Shown here piece after piece: positions 16,682 to 24,587 of a stretch of DNA of 64,000 nt. The first letter of the stretch is position 1. Every line of letters begins with the position of its first letter. Both the position numbers and the translations under genes were made by a program. The notes under the pieces were generated by a model, which saw only the letters and a list, made by a program, of their open reading frames with translations, made no database searches and was not told the DNA's origin. Origin of the DNA: Thermohalobaculum sp039180675 (GTDB lineage Bacteria > Pseudomonadota > Alphaproteobacteria > Rhodobacterales > Rhodobacteraceae); contig JBCDDC010000018.1 of assembly GCA_039180675.1 (NCBI GenBank), forward strand, positions 1 to 64,000, given 5' to 3'.

Positions 16682-17841
16682 CCTGCATAGAGATCAGTCC
16701 TCAGATCACGCAGCGCAACGAGTGTATTCGATACGATTTTCTGTTGTCTTATCCGGATAATCGAGACGCCGTGCATGTCTTTTATGAGGTGTTCGGGCAC
16801 TCGGTCGACCAGCCCGATCACTTCGACGGCATTCTGTATGCGCTTGTATTCCACGCAATGGGCGAGGGCTTGGATCTAAAGCTCGCAGGGTCCGCGACTG
16901 TCGAAGCGCTGCTGAACCTCAAGGAATTCCAGTTGGCCTGGTCCCGCTGGCTGCCTTCGCGCTATCGCCCGATCAATATCGAAGCTTCACACTTGGTGGA
17001 GCGATCACCCGCTGCATCGAATGAAGCTATTTCTGCCTTCTCCGGGGGCGTCGATGCGACCTTCACGCTGTTCAATCACGCGCCATCGACAAGCGGTCTG
17101 CACCGCAAACTCTCTGCTTGCATGGTCGTTCAAGGCTTTGACATCGCGCTTGGAAACCAAAGGGACTTTGACAGCGTTCTTCAGAACGCGAAGCGCCTGC
17201 ATGCGTCTCAACATCTTGAGACATTTTGGGTGAGGACGAACATCAAGGAGCTCGAACTTCAGGATTGGGAGAACTCCTTCGCCGCCCAACTGGCCAGTTG
17301 CCTTCATCTGTTCTCGCAACGCTTCTCCACCGGGCTTCTTGGAAGCTCCGAACCGTACCACGCGCTCGTCATCCCCTGGGGATCGAACCCGATCACCGAC
17401 CATCTTCTATCCGGTTCGGCAATGAAGATCGTGCATGACGGCGCAGGGTTTTCCCGAACAGAGAAGGTCGATCTTCTTTCGCGAAGATCGGGTGCAACGG
17501 ACACTCTCCGGGTGTGCTGGGAGGGGGCAAAGCAGGACAGAAACTGCGGCAAATGCGAGAAATGTATACGCACCAAGATGAACTTACTGGCCTCGGGTAT
17601 TGAGAATCCTGTGTGTTTTGATGAGCCATTGGACCCGGCAGATATCGATAAGATTCACATTGGGAATGCCGCGATCCTCGCAGAGCTCCAGTCTATTCTG
17701 AGCTTTGCCGAGGACAACGAAATCAGCGGGCTCTGGGTGGAGCATTTACGTCGCAGAGTCAGAAGTGGCATCGACGGATCTTCGAAAGGACAGGTCAAGG
17801 ACCTGAGGCCGGGGTTGGTGGCCCGGTTAGGGGAAATTTAA
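16678..17841 (+). CDS. Stand-alone QueC-like PP-loop ATPase of unknown role
   Basis: A 387-residue protein with an N-terminal domain of about 110 residues not seen in QueC, then an adenine nucleotide alpha-hydrolase domain. The PP-loop is FSGGVDATFT (SGGVD at 122-126), and a likely substrate loop is PWGSNPITDHLLSG (233-246). A four-cysteine zinc site (C280, C290, C293, C296; RNCGKCEKC) is spaced as in QueC, which makes preQ0 from CDG. It starts at GTG 16678 with GTGAGGAA upstream. No queD/E/F, dpd or qat partners are present, so tRNA queuosine synthesis is unlikely to be its job. The region has lower GC than its flanks, suggesting transfer. Relatives serve in DNA modification and anti-phage systems, but context here does not decide. 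Confidence 0.7.
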   Translation: MTCIEISPQITQRNECIRYDFLLSYPDNRDAVHVFYEVFGHSVDQPDHFDGILYALVFHAMGEGLDLKLAGSATVEALLNLKEFQLAWSRWLPSRYRPINIEASHLVERSPAASNEAISAFSGGVDATFTLFNHAPSTSGLHRKLSACMVVQGFDIALGNQRDFDSVLQNAKRLHASQHLETFWVRTNIKELELQDWENSFAAQLASCLHLFSQRFSTGLLGSSEPYHALVIPWGSNPITDHLLSGSAMKIVHDGAGFSRTEKVDLLSRRSGATDTLRVCWEGAKQDRNCGKCEKCIRTKMNLLASGIENPVCFDEPLDPADIDKIHIGNAAILAELQSILSFAEDNEISGLWVEHLRRRVRSGIDGSSKGQVKDLRPGLVARLGEI

Positions 17842-18191
17842 TCAAGTTTTCCGATAAACTTCGCGTTCGCGAACAGATGCATGGTCCTTTCGCTCCGGGT
17901 GACGCCGGAGCCTTCGGGGCCAACCCGCCGGTTCTTTGGCAGGAACCGGCAGAGCGGCCGGCCGGTCGCCTCTTTGATTGCTGAGGGTCTATAAAACGAT
18001 CCAAAAGCTTTCCGGCAGACAAAGCGCCGGATCTCTCCGAAAGAGCAGAACACCCAACTGGGCCTTATCCACTGAGGAAGAGCCGCCCCGCGTCTAGTAT
18101 TGCGGTGCTCATATACCTCAGTTGAAGACGGCAAACCGGAACGATTTGGTAAGTTCGGTTCGCGGGCTCGGTCCTCGTCGCCAACTCGCGG
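17842..18191. other. Intergenic stretch, no supported gene
   Basis: 350 bases between the QueC-like gene and the convergent dihydroxyacetone kinase gene. A minus-strand frame (17838-18134) covers most of it but has no ribosome site and no family features. I see no clear terminator. Confidence 0.5.
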
Positions 18192-19805
18192 TCACAACTG
18201 CTCGAACAGTCGGGCGACGGCTTCGGCTCCGGGGTCGTTGTGGCCCGCGAGGCTTTCGGCGGCGAGATAGCTTGCGCGGCCCGCCCGCGCCCGTGTGATG
18301 GATGCGGTCGCGTCCGCGCCCGCGCGCGCTGCTGCCGCTGCCGGGCCGAGCCCCTCATGCAGGCGTTCGAGTGCGGGGTGCAGCGCATCGATCATCGTAC
18401 GGTCGCCGGGCCCTGCGCCGCCGACCTGCTGGATCCGGTCGAGGCCGGCCTTGAACGCGCCGATCGCATCGCTGCCGCTGGCAGAGGCATCGCCCGCAGC
18501 CGCGAAGAAGATCGCCAGCAGAACGCCCGAGGAGCCGCCCATCGTCTGGCTGAGCTCGAGCCCGATCGCCCGGTAGAGCTGGGTCTGATCGGCGAGCGGA
18601 AGCCGGTCGAGCGCGCCGGTCAGGGCGCGGGCGGCGGCGGAGAGCGTGCTGCCCGTATCGCCATCCCCCGATTTCGCGTCGAGCGCGTTCAGGTCGGCCT
18701 CCGCCGCGATCAGAATGGCGCAGCACCGCTCGATAAACGCGCGGGTCTCCGGGTGCGCCGACGGGATCGGCCGGATCGGCGCGAGCCCGTCGGGCAGCGC
18801 CGTGACGGCCACGTCGCCCACGCCATGACAGCCGGGCCAGGCCCAGGGCGCGACGGGCACCATCAGGGCCGCCTCATCGGCCTTGCTCGCCGGGAAGAGC
18901 GAGACCGAGAAGCCCTTCATATCGAGCGAGGTCATCATCGGCGCGGGCCCGATCAGCCAGCGGATCTGCTCACCGATCCGCGAGCGGGTCAGCTCCTCCG
19001 CCAGCACGCCCATCTCCAGCGGCGTGGCCCCGCCGAGATTGTTCAGAAGCGCCACATGCGGGCCCGGGCCGATCTTTGGCTCCAACCGCTCGACCACCCG
19101 TTCGATGGCGTCCTTGGCGGTCGAGAAATCGACCTGCTCGATCCCGGCCTCGCCGTGGATGCCGAGGCCGAGTTCCGCCTTCCCGGCGCCAATCCGGTCT
19201 TCCTTCGGAGAGCCCGGGATGGTGCAGGTGTCGAGCGACATGCCGATCGAGACGACGCCGTCGATCACCCGCTCCGCAGCCTTCGTCACCGTCTCGAGAT
19301 CCTCGCCCTGTTCGGCGAGCGCGCCCGCGATCTTGTGCACGAAGAGCGTTCCCGCAACGCCGCGCGGCTGGGGCAGGTCCGGCAGGGCGACGTCGTCATC
19401 GACGATCACCATGCTGACCTTCAGGCCCTGGGCCCGGGCGCGTTCGGCGGCGAGGCCGAAGTTTAGCCGGTCGCCGGTGTAGTTCTTGACGATCAGCAGG
19501 CACCCGGCCTTGCCCGTGACCGCGAGGATCCCGGCGAGCACTGCGTCGACCGAGGGGGAGGCGAAGACCTCGCCGCAGACCGCCGCCGTCAGCATGCCCT
19601 GGCCGACGAAGCCCGCGTGGCTCGGCTCGTGCCCGGACCCTCCGCCCGAGACCAGCGCCACCTTGGATTTGTCCCAATCGGTGCGGACCACGACCTTGAT
19701 ATGCGGGTAGCCGTCGAGCCGGGCGAGCCTCCCGCCGGAGGTCCTGAGCATCCCGTCGATCGCTTCGGTCACGAGGGCTTCCTTGGTGTTGATGAATTGC
19801 TTCAT
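18192..19805 (-). CDS. Dihydroxyacetone kinase, fused DhaK-DhaL
   Basis: Phosphorylates dihydroxyacetone to DHAP. The 537-residue protein is the ATP-dependent single-chain form. The N-terminal DhaK domain (about 1-325) has GGGSGHEPSHAGFVG (about 54-68) and LGLGIHGEAGIEQ, where the His binds dihydroxyacetone covalently. The C-terminal DhaL domain (about 335-537) has the nucleotide/Mg motif SGDGDTGSTL and TMGGSSGVLL. There is no PTS-type DhaM nearby, consistent with use of ATP. It is the last gene of the operon, 11 bases after the ABC ATPase gene, so the imported compound is probably dihydroxyacetone or is oxidised to it. A GAGGAAGA ribosome site precedes the ATG. Confidence 0.9.
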   Translation of the reverse strand: MKQFINTKEALVTEAIDGMLRTSGGRLARLDGYPHIKVVVRTDWDKSKVALVSGGGSGHEPSHAGFVGQGMLTAAVCGEVFASPSVDAVLAGILAVTGKAGCLLIVKNYTGDRLNFGLAAERARAQGLKVSMVIVDDDVALPDLPQPRGVAGTLFVHKIAGALAEQGEDLETVTKAAERVIDGVVSIGMSLDTCTIPGSPKEDRIGAGKAELGLGIHGEAGIEQVDFSTAKDAIERVVERLEPKIGPGPHVALLNNLGGATPLEMGVLAEELTRSRIGEQIRWLIGPAPMMTSLDMKGFSVSLFPASKADEAALMVPVAPWAWPGCHGVGDVAVTALPDGLAPIRPIPSAHPETRAFIERCCAILIAAEADLNALDAKSGDGDTGSTLSAAARALTGALDRLPLADQTQLYRAIGLELSQTMGGSSGVLLAIFFAAAGDASASGSDAIGAFKAGLDRIQQVGGAGPGDRTMIDALHPALERLHEGLGPAAAAARAGADATASITRARAGRASYLAAESLAGHNDPGAEAVARLFEQL

Positions 19806-19816
19806 GGTCTTCCTCC

Positions 19817-20812
19817 TCAGGCGATGCGCGCGCCGGCGGCGTCGAAATAAAGCGGGTTCTGGGGCTGGATGGCGACAGTGTCGCCGGGCGCGAGGGGCGA
19901 ATGCACATCCGTCAGCGTTACGATGTCATGCCCCTCGAGCGTCAGGTGAAGCCGGGTCTGGTCGCCCAGATGCTCGATCCTGACGACGGTCGAGGGTTTG
20001 CCCTCGCCATGCCGGATATGCTCGGGGCGCAGGCCGATCGTTTTCGCCCCATCCGGCGCCCCGCCGAAGAGACCGGCGGGCAGCGCGTTGATCCGCGGCA
20101 GACCGAGGCGGCCCGCGACATAAAGGCTGACCGGGTTCTCGTAGATCTCGCGCGGGGAGCCGAACTGGACGAGCCGCCCATGGTCGAGCACGCCGATGCG
20201 GGTGGCCATGGTCATGGCTTCAACCTGGTCATGGGTGACGTAGAGCAGCGTCGCGCCGAGATCGGACTGGATCCGCTTCAGCTCGACCCTGAGCTCGGCG
20301 CGAAGCTTTGCGTCGAGCGAGCTGAGCGGCTCGTCCATCAGGAAGATCTCAGGCTTGCGCACCAGCGCCCGGCCGATCGAGACGCGCTGCATCTCACCGC
20401 CGGAAAGCGCGGTCGCCTTGTTGTCGAGCTTGTGGCCGATACGGAGGATCTCGGCGATCTCCCCAACCTTGCGCGCGACCTCATCCTCGGGCGTCTTCAG
20501 GATCGGGGAGCGCAGGGGGAAAGCGAGATTGTCGCGCACCGTCATATGCGGGTAGAGCGAGTATTGCTGGAACACCATCGCGATGTTGCGCTGGGCCGGC
20601 GTCTCGCCGAGCACCGACCGCCCGGCGATGCGGATATCCCCGGCATCGGGCGCCTCGAGCCCCGAGATCAGGCGCAGGGTCGTTGTCTTGCCCGCACCCG
20701 TCGGCCCGAGCAGGACGACGAAGGCGCCGTCCTCGACGGTCATCGAGACATCCTCGACCGCAACCGTCGCGCCGAAGCGTTTGGAGACGCCCGCCAGCGT
20801 GACCTCAGCCAT
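19817..20812 (-). CDS. ABC transporter ATPase, GlpT-like
   Basis: A 331-residue nucleotide-binding subunit of a carbohydrate importer (MalK/UgpC class). Walker A is GPTGAGKTTT (about 36-45), the Q-loop is VFQQYSLYPHM, the signature LSGGEMQRVSIGRAL, Walker B FLMDEPLSSLDAK and the switch YVTHDQVEAM. A C-terminal regulatory OB-like domain (TIGLRPEHIRHG; PLAPGDTVAI) follows. It overlaps the upstream ATPase gene by 8 bases. Two different ATPases in one importer is the arrangement of the rhizobial glycerol transporter GlpS/GlpT. Confidence 0.9.
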   Translation of the reverse strand: MAEVTLAGVSKRFGATVAVEDVSMTVEDGAFVVLLGPTGAGKTTTLRLISGLEAPDAGDIRIAGRSVLGETPAQRNIAMVFQQYSLYPHMTVRDNLAFPLRSPILKTPEDEVARKVGEIAEILRIGHKLDNKATALSGGEMQRVSIGRALVRKPEIFLMDEPLSSLDAKLRAELRVELKRIQSDLGATLLYVTHDQVEAMTMATRIGVLDHGRLVQFGSPREIYENPVSLYVAGRLGLPRINALPAGLFGGAPDGAKTIGLRPEHIRHGEGKPSTVVRIEHLGDQTRLHLTLEGHDIVTLTDVHSPLAPGDTVAIQPQNPLYFDAAGARIA

Positions 20813-21902
20813 GCGACAGCACCCCCTCGTTAAGATCGGAGCGGATCGCCCGGCCGGTTTGATTGTCGAAGAGCGTGACGGTCGCGCCGTCGAACTCCAG
20901 CCCCACCGTCTCGCCGGGGTTCGCGGGCTGATCGGAGGCGATGCGCGCCTTGACCTCGCCGTTGCGGGTTCTGAGCGTGACGATCTGCGTGGTGCCTAGA
21001 TACTCGGTCGCGAGCACTTCGGCCCGATAGCCCGCACTGTCCGAGAGGCGGATATGTTCCGGTCGCACGCCATAGACGACATCGCCGTCGAACGGCTCGC
21101 GCAGCGCGGGGATGCCAACGGTCTGCTGGTTGAGCTCGACCGTCGTCGCGCCCCGCTCAAGCTTGCCGTGGAACTTGAGGAAGTTCATCGAGGGCGAACC
21201 GATGAAGTCTGCGACGAACATGGTCGCGGGCTTGTCGTAGATGTCCTGGGGCTCGCCGAACTGCTCGATCACGCCGTGGTTCATGACGACGATCTTGTCG
21301 CCCATCTGCATGGCCTCGAGCTGGTCATGGGTCACGTAGACGGTCGTGGCGCCCATCCGGTCATGCAGCGCGCGCAGTTCCTCGGCCATATGCTCGCGGA
21401 ACTCGGCATCGAGCGCGCCCAGAGGCTCGTCCATCAGAAAGCACTTCGGATTGCGCACGATTGCCCGCCCGAGCGCCACGCGCTGACGGTCCCCGCCGGA
21501 AAGCCCGCTGACCGGGCGGTCGAGGATGTCCTCGATCCCGAGGATGCGCGCGACCTCGGCGACCTTCTCGGCCACCTGGGCGCGGGCCATGCCCTGGCTG
21601 ACCAGCGGGTAGCTTATGTTGCGCCGGACGTTCATGTGGGGATAGAGCGCAAACATCTGGAAGACAAAGGCGATGTCGCGCTGGCTCGCCGGTTTCTGCC
21701 CCACTTCCTCGCCATCGATGTAGATCTCGCCCGAGGTCGGCAGTTCCAGCCCTGCGATCATGCGCAGCGTCGTGGTCTTGCCGCATCCCGACGGGCCGAG
21801 GAGCATGAAGAACTCCCCATCCCCGATCTTGAACGAGGAGGATTGCACGGCGGTGAAATCCCCGAACTCCTTGCGCAGGTTCTGGACGACGATCTCAGCC
21901 AC
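20805..21902 (-). CDS. ABC transporter ATPase, GlpS-like
   Basis: A 365-residue ATPase, partner of the shorter ATPase that follows. Walker A is GPSGCGKTTT, the Q-loop VFQMFALYPHM, the signature LSGGDRQRVALGRAI, Walker B FLMDEPLGALDAE and the switch YVTHDQLEAM; the C-terminal regulatory domain has VYGVRPEHIRLS. It overlaps the methylglyoxal synthase gene upstream by 8 bases and the second ATPase gene downstream by 8 bases, so translation is probably coupled through all three. Expected to pair as a heterodimer under the two permeases. Confidence 0.9.
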   Translation of the reverse strand: MAEIVVQNLRKEFGDFTAVQSSSFKIGDGEFFMLLGPSGCGKTTTLRMIAGLELPTSGEIYIDGEEVGQKPASQRDIAFVFQMFALYPHMNVRRNISYPLVSQGMARAQVAEKVAEVARILGIEDILDRPVSGLSGGDRQRVALGRAIVRNPKCFLMDEPLGALDAEFREHMAEELRALHDRMGATTVYVTHDQLEAMQMGDKIVVMNHGVIEQFGEPQDIYDKPATMFVADFIGSPSMNFLKFHGKLERGATTVELNQQTVGIPALREPFDGDVVYGVRPEHIRLSDSAGYRAEVLATEYLGTTQIVTLRTRNGEVKARIASDQPANPGETVGLEFDGATVTLFDNQTGRAIRSDLNEGVLSHG

Positions 21903-22317
21903 GGGCGACCTCGTAGGGCTGGCGGAAGTGCAGGGAGCCGATCACGAAATCGGCGGTCGCCTGATTGCAGGCGAGCACGGTCTGATTCAGGGTCGAGATC
22001 CGCAAGAGCGCCTTCACATCCACATCGTGCGGCATCGCGGCCAGGGGGTCGGAGAAGAAGATCAGGATGTCGAGACGCCCTTCGGCGATCATGGCGCCAA
22101 GCTGCTGATCCCCGCCCAGGGGCCCGCTTTTCAGGAGGTTGATCTCAAGTCCGGTCGCCTCCGCGACCTGCGCGCCGGTCGTGCCCGTGCCCCAAAGCTC
22201 GCAATCCGCAAGGGTGGCTTTGTGCCGCTCTGCCCAGGCCACGATCTCCGGCTTCTTGCGGTCATGGGCGACGAGGGCCACGCGCTTGCGGGCCGCCATG
22301 TGGGCCGCGTCATCCAC
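21895..22317 (-). CDS. mgsA: Methylglyoxal synthase
   Basis: Converts DHAP to methylglyoxal and phosphate, a bypass that relieves sugar-phosphate build-up. The 140-residue protein has the complete signature: LVAHDRKK, GTGTTG, SGPLGGDQQLGAMI with the catalytic Asp in GGDQQ, then FFSDPLAAMPHDVDVKAL with the catalytic Asp and His. The gene sits inside the importer operon, between the small membrane protein and the ATPases, not next to other glycolytic genes. With DhaKL producing DHAP from the same transcript, it looks like a built-in safety valve. ATG at 22317 or 22299 is possible. Confidence 0.9.
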   Translation of the reverse strand: MDDAAHMAARKRVALVAHDRKKPEIVAWAERHKATLADCELWGTGTTGAQVAEATGLEINLLKSGPLGGDQQLGAMIAEGRLDILIFFSDPLAAMPHDVDVKALLRISTLNQTVLACNQATADFVIGSLHFRQPYEVARG

Positions 22318-22378
22318 GGCCGCTCTCCGCGCGACGTGGCCCGATTGCAGTGTGGGTGGCGTGGGAGACGGTCATCCT

Positions 22379-22567
22379 TCACTCCGGAAAATGGCTGACG
22401 ATGATGAACATCACGGTGCCGACCAGCGTGACGATGAAGGAGTAGGTGAAAGCCCAGAGCACATAGGGCTGCATCAGCATCACCACGCCGATGGCGATCA
22501 GGATCGAGGCGACCATCTCCCACGGCCCGCGGTGGAGCTGTATCAATCCCTTGAAAAACCCGGTCAT
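22379..22567 (-). CDS. DUF2160 small membrane protein, GlpU-like
   Basis: A 62-residue protein with two hydrophobic helices (about 17-34 and 38-58) separated by a short polar turn at QPYV. DUF2160 proteins accompany glycerol-type ABC importers, where the gene is named glpU; this copy is somewhat shorter than usual. It overlaps the upstream permease gene by 4 bases. Its biochemical role is unknown; an accessory subunit of the permease pair is the likely reading. Confidence 0.75.
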   Translation of the reverse strand: MTGFFKGLIQLHRGPWEMVASILIAIGVVMLMQPYVLWAFTYSFIVTLVGTVMFIIVSHFPE

Positions 22568-23493
22568 TTCCGCACCGCCCCGAAGGTGATGCCGCGCAGC
22601 AGGTGTTTGCGCAGCAGGATCGTGAAGACCATCACCGGCAACAGGAACAGCGTGGCGCCGGCGGCGACCGCGGGCCAGTCCTGCCCCGCCACGCCGATGA
22701 TCGTCGGGATGAAGGGGGGTGCCGTCTGCGCCGTGCCGGAGGTGAGCAGCACGGCGAAGGCGTATTCGTTCCAGGCAAAGATCAGGCAGAAGATCGCGGT
22801 TGCAGCGATCCCGGTCGCGGCCTGGGGGAGGACGACCTTCCGGAACGCCTGGAATCGCGTGTAGCCGTCGATCAGGGCGGCTTCCTCATACTCCCGCGGG
22901 ATCTCGTCCATGAACCCTTTGAGCAGCCACACCGCGAGCGAGAGGTTCACCGCCGTGTAGAGCAGGATCATCCCCGCATGGGTGTCGGAGAGCCCGAGCG
23001 AGCGGAACATCAGGAAGATCGGGATCGCCACCGCGATCGGCGGCATCATCCGGGTCGATAGGATGAAGAACAGGAGGTCGTCCTTCAGCGGCACCCGGAA
23101 GCGCGAGAACGCATAGGCCGCCAGTGTGCCGAGAAAGATCGACAGGAAGGTCGAGCCGAAGCCGATGATCACCGAATTCAGAAACCGCTCGCCGAACCGC
23201 GACGGGCCCACGATCCGCATCCCCTTGTCGTGGACGATCTCCTCGTACCAGGTCTCGTGCGGGGCGGCCTCACCGCTCTGCAGGGTCTGGGTCGTGAACA
23301 GGTTCACATAGCCCTCGAGCGACGGATCGAAGGCGATCTTCGGCGGGTAGGCGATCGAATCCTCCGAGGATTTGAACCCGGTCGAAATGATCCAGATCAG
23401 CGGCAGCATGGTGATCACCGCATAGGTGATCACCAGGGCCGCGGCGATCCGCTTCTGCCGCTTCGACGGCTCGGTGACGGAGAAGCTGCTCAT
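22564..23493 (-). CDS. ABC transporter permease, GlpQ-like (MalG class)
   Basis: A 309-residue inner-membrane permease with about six helices, and the EAA loop EEAALIDGYTRFQAFRKVVLP that docks on the ATPase. The start is ATG 23493 (GAAGGAGCG upstream), overlapping the partner permease by 4 bases; the much longer frame extending to 23793 is a read-through into the other permease gene and is not used. It forms a heterodimer with the GlpP-like permease. Confidence 0.9.
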   Translation of the reverse strand: MSSFSVTEPSKRQKRIAAALVITYAVITMLPLIWIISTGFKSSEDSIAYPPKIAFDPSLEGYVNLFTTQTLQSGEAAPHETWYEEIVHDKGMRIVGPSRFGERFLNSVIIGFGSTFLSIFLGTLAAYAFSRFRVPLKDDLLFFILSTRMMPPIAVAIPIFLMFRSLGLSDTHAGMILLYTAVNLSLAVWLLKGFMDEIPREYEEAALIDGYTRFQAFRKVVLPQAATGIAATAIFCLIFAWNEYAFAVLLTSGTAQTAPPFIPTIIGVAGQDWPAVAAGATLFLLPVMVFTILLRKHLLRGITFGAVRK

Positions 23494-24437
23494 CGCTCCT
23501 TCACCTTGTTGAGCGCCTTCACATAGATCGAGGCGAGGCCGAAGACGGTGACGAACAGGATGATGGCATAGGCCGAGGAATACCCGGTGCGCCACTTCTC
23601 GAAAGCCTCGCGCTTCAGGTCGATCGAGGTAAGCGTGGTGGTGTTCCCCGGGCCGCCGCCGGTGAGCTGGACGACGAGGTCGAACATCTTGAAGTTCTCG
23701 ATCCCCCGGAACAGCACCGCGAGCATCAGGAAGGGGAGCACCATCGGCACCGTAATCGTCCAGAACTGGCGCCATTTCGACGCCCGGTCGCATTCCGCAG
23801 CCTCATAGATCGAGTCCGGGATCGATCGGAGCCCTGCGAGGCAGATCAGCATCACGAACGGCGTCCACATCCACGTGTCGACGATCACGATCGCCCAGGG
23901 CGCCAGCCCCTTGTCGCCGATCATCGAAAAGCTGGTCGGATCTGCCCCGGTGAAGAAGGCGACTGCGTAGTTGAAGAGCCCGATCTGCGGCTGGTAGAGA
24001 AACGTCCAGAAATTCCCCACGACAGCGGGCGACAGCATCATCGGCAGCACGATGATCGTGGTCCACAGATCGTTGCCCTTGAACTTCCGGTTGATCAGCC
24101 AGGCGAGGGTGAAGCCGATCAGGACCTGCAGAACGATGGTCCAGATCAGGAAATGGGCGGTCGCCTGCATGGTCAGCCAGATATCGCCGTCGGTCAGGAT
24201 CCGCTCATAGTTCCTGAGGCCAATCCATTTGACCTCGGCATTTGGCCGGTTGGCGCGGAAGTTGGTGAAGCTGAGCCGGATCGTCCAGATCAGCGGGAAG
24301 ATATTGATCGCGAGCAGCAGGAAGATCGTCGGCGCCACGAACAGCCAGGCGATCGCGCGGTCCGACAGGCCCCGGATCTGGCGGGCGAGGCCGGGTGGCG
24401 TCGCGCGCGCGGCGCGATCTATCGCGGTGTCGGCCAT
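23490..24437 (-). CDS. ABC transporter permease, GlpP-like (MalF class)
   Basis: A 315-residue permease with six expected helices, beginning with a cytoplasmic basic segment and a first helix around residues 30-50 (AWLFVAPTIFLLLAINIFP). The EAA loop is EAAECDRASKWRQFWTITVP. It is separated from the binding-protein gene upstream by 150 bases holding a strong stem-loop, and overlaps the next permease by 4 bases. The substrate class follows from the operon: dihydroxyacetone, glycerol or another short polyol. Confidence 0.9.
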   Translation of the reverse strand: MADTAIDRAARATPPGLARQIRGLSDRAIAWLFVAPTIFLLLAINIFPLIWTIRLSFTNFRANRPNAEVKWIGLRNYERILTDGDIWLTMQATAHFLIWTIVLQVLIGFTLAWLINRKFKGNDLWTTIIVLPMMLSPAVVGNFWTFLYQPQIGLFNYAVAFFTGADPTSFSMIGDKGLAPWAIVIVDTWMWTPFVMLICLAGLRSIPDSIYEAAECDRASKWRQFWTITVPMVLPFLMLAVLFRGIENFKMFDLVVQLTGGGPGNTTTLTSIDLKREAFEKWRTGYSSAYAIILFVTVFGLASIYVKALNKVKER

Positions 24438-24521
24438 GGCCAGCCCCTCGGTTCCGGGTTCCCGCTCCTCAGCCCCCTCTCGCGACGAGAAGGGAGGGTG
24501 ACATCATCGCCCGCCCGGGCA

Positions 24522-24548
24522 TACCCCCCTCCGCTGGGGAGGGGGGTA
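24522..24548 (-). promoter_or_regulatory. Stem-loop between binding-protein and permease genes
   Basis: A perfect 11-bp stem, 24522-24532 with 24538-24548, closed by five bases (GCTGG). There is no T-tract in the transcribed direction. Such stems commonly protect the abundant binding-protein mRNA or partly terminate before the permease genes. Confidence 0.6.
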
Positions 24549-24587
24549 AGGGGGGAGACGGATGCCGTGCGCGGACGTCAGCTGCGC

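Noticed and set aside
17838..18134. A 98-codon minus-strand frame in the gap before the kinase gene
   Set aside because: No ribosome site, no family features, and overlap with the end of the QueC-like gene.
22564..23793. Long 5' extension of the GlpQ-like permease
   Set aside because: The first 100 residues are the reverse phase of the other permease gene; ATG 23493 has a ribosome site and a 4-base overlap.
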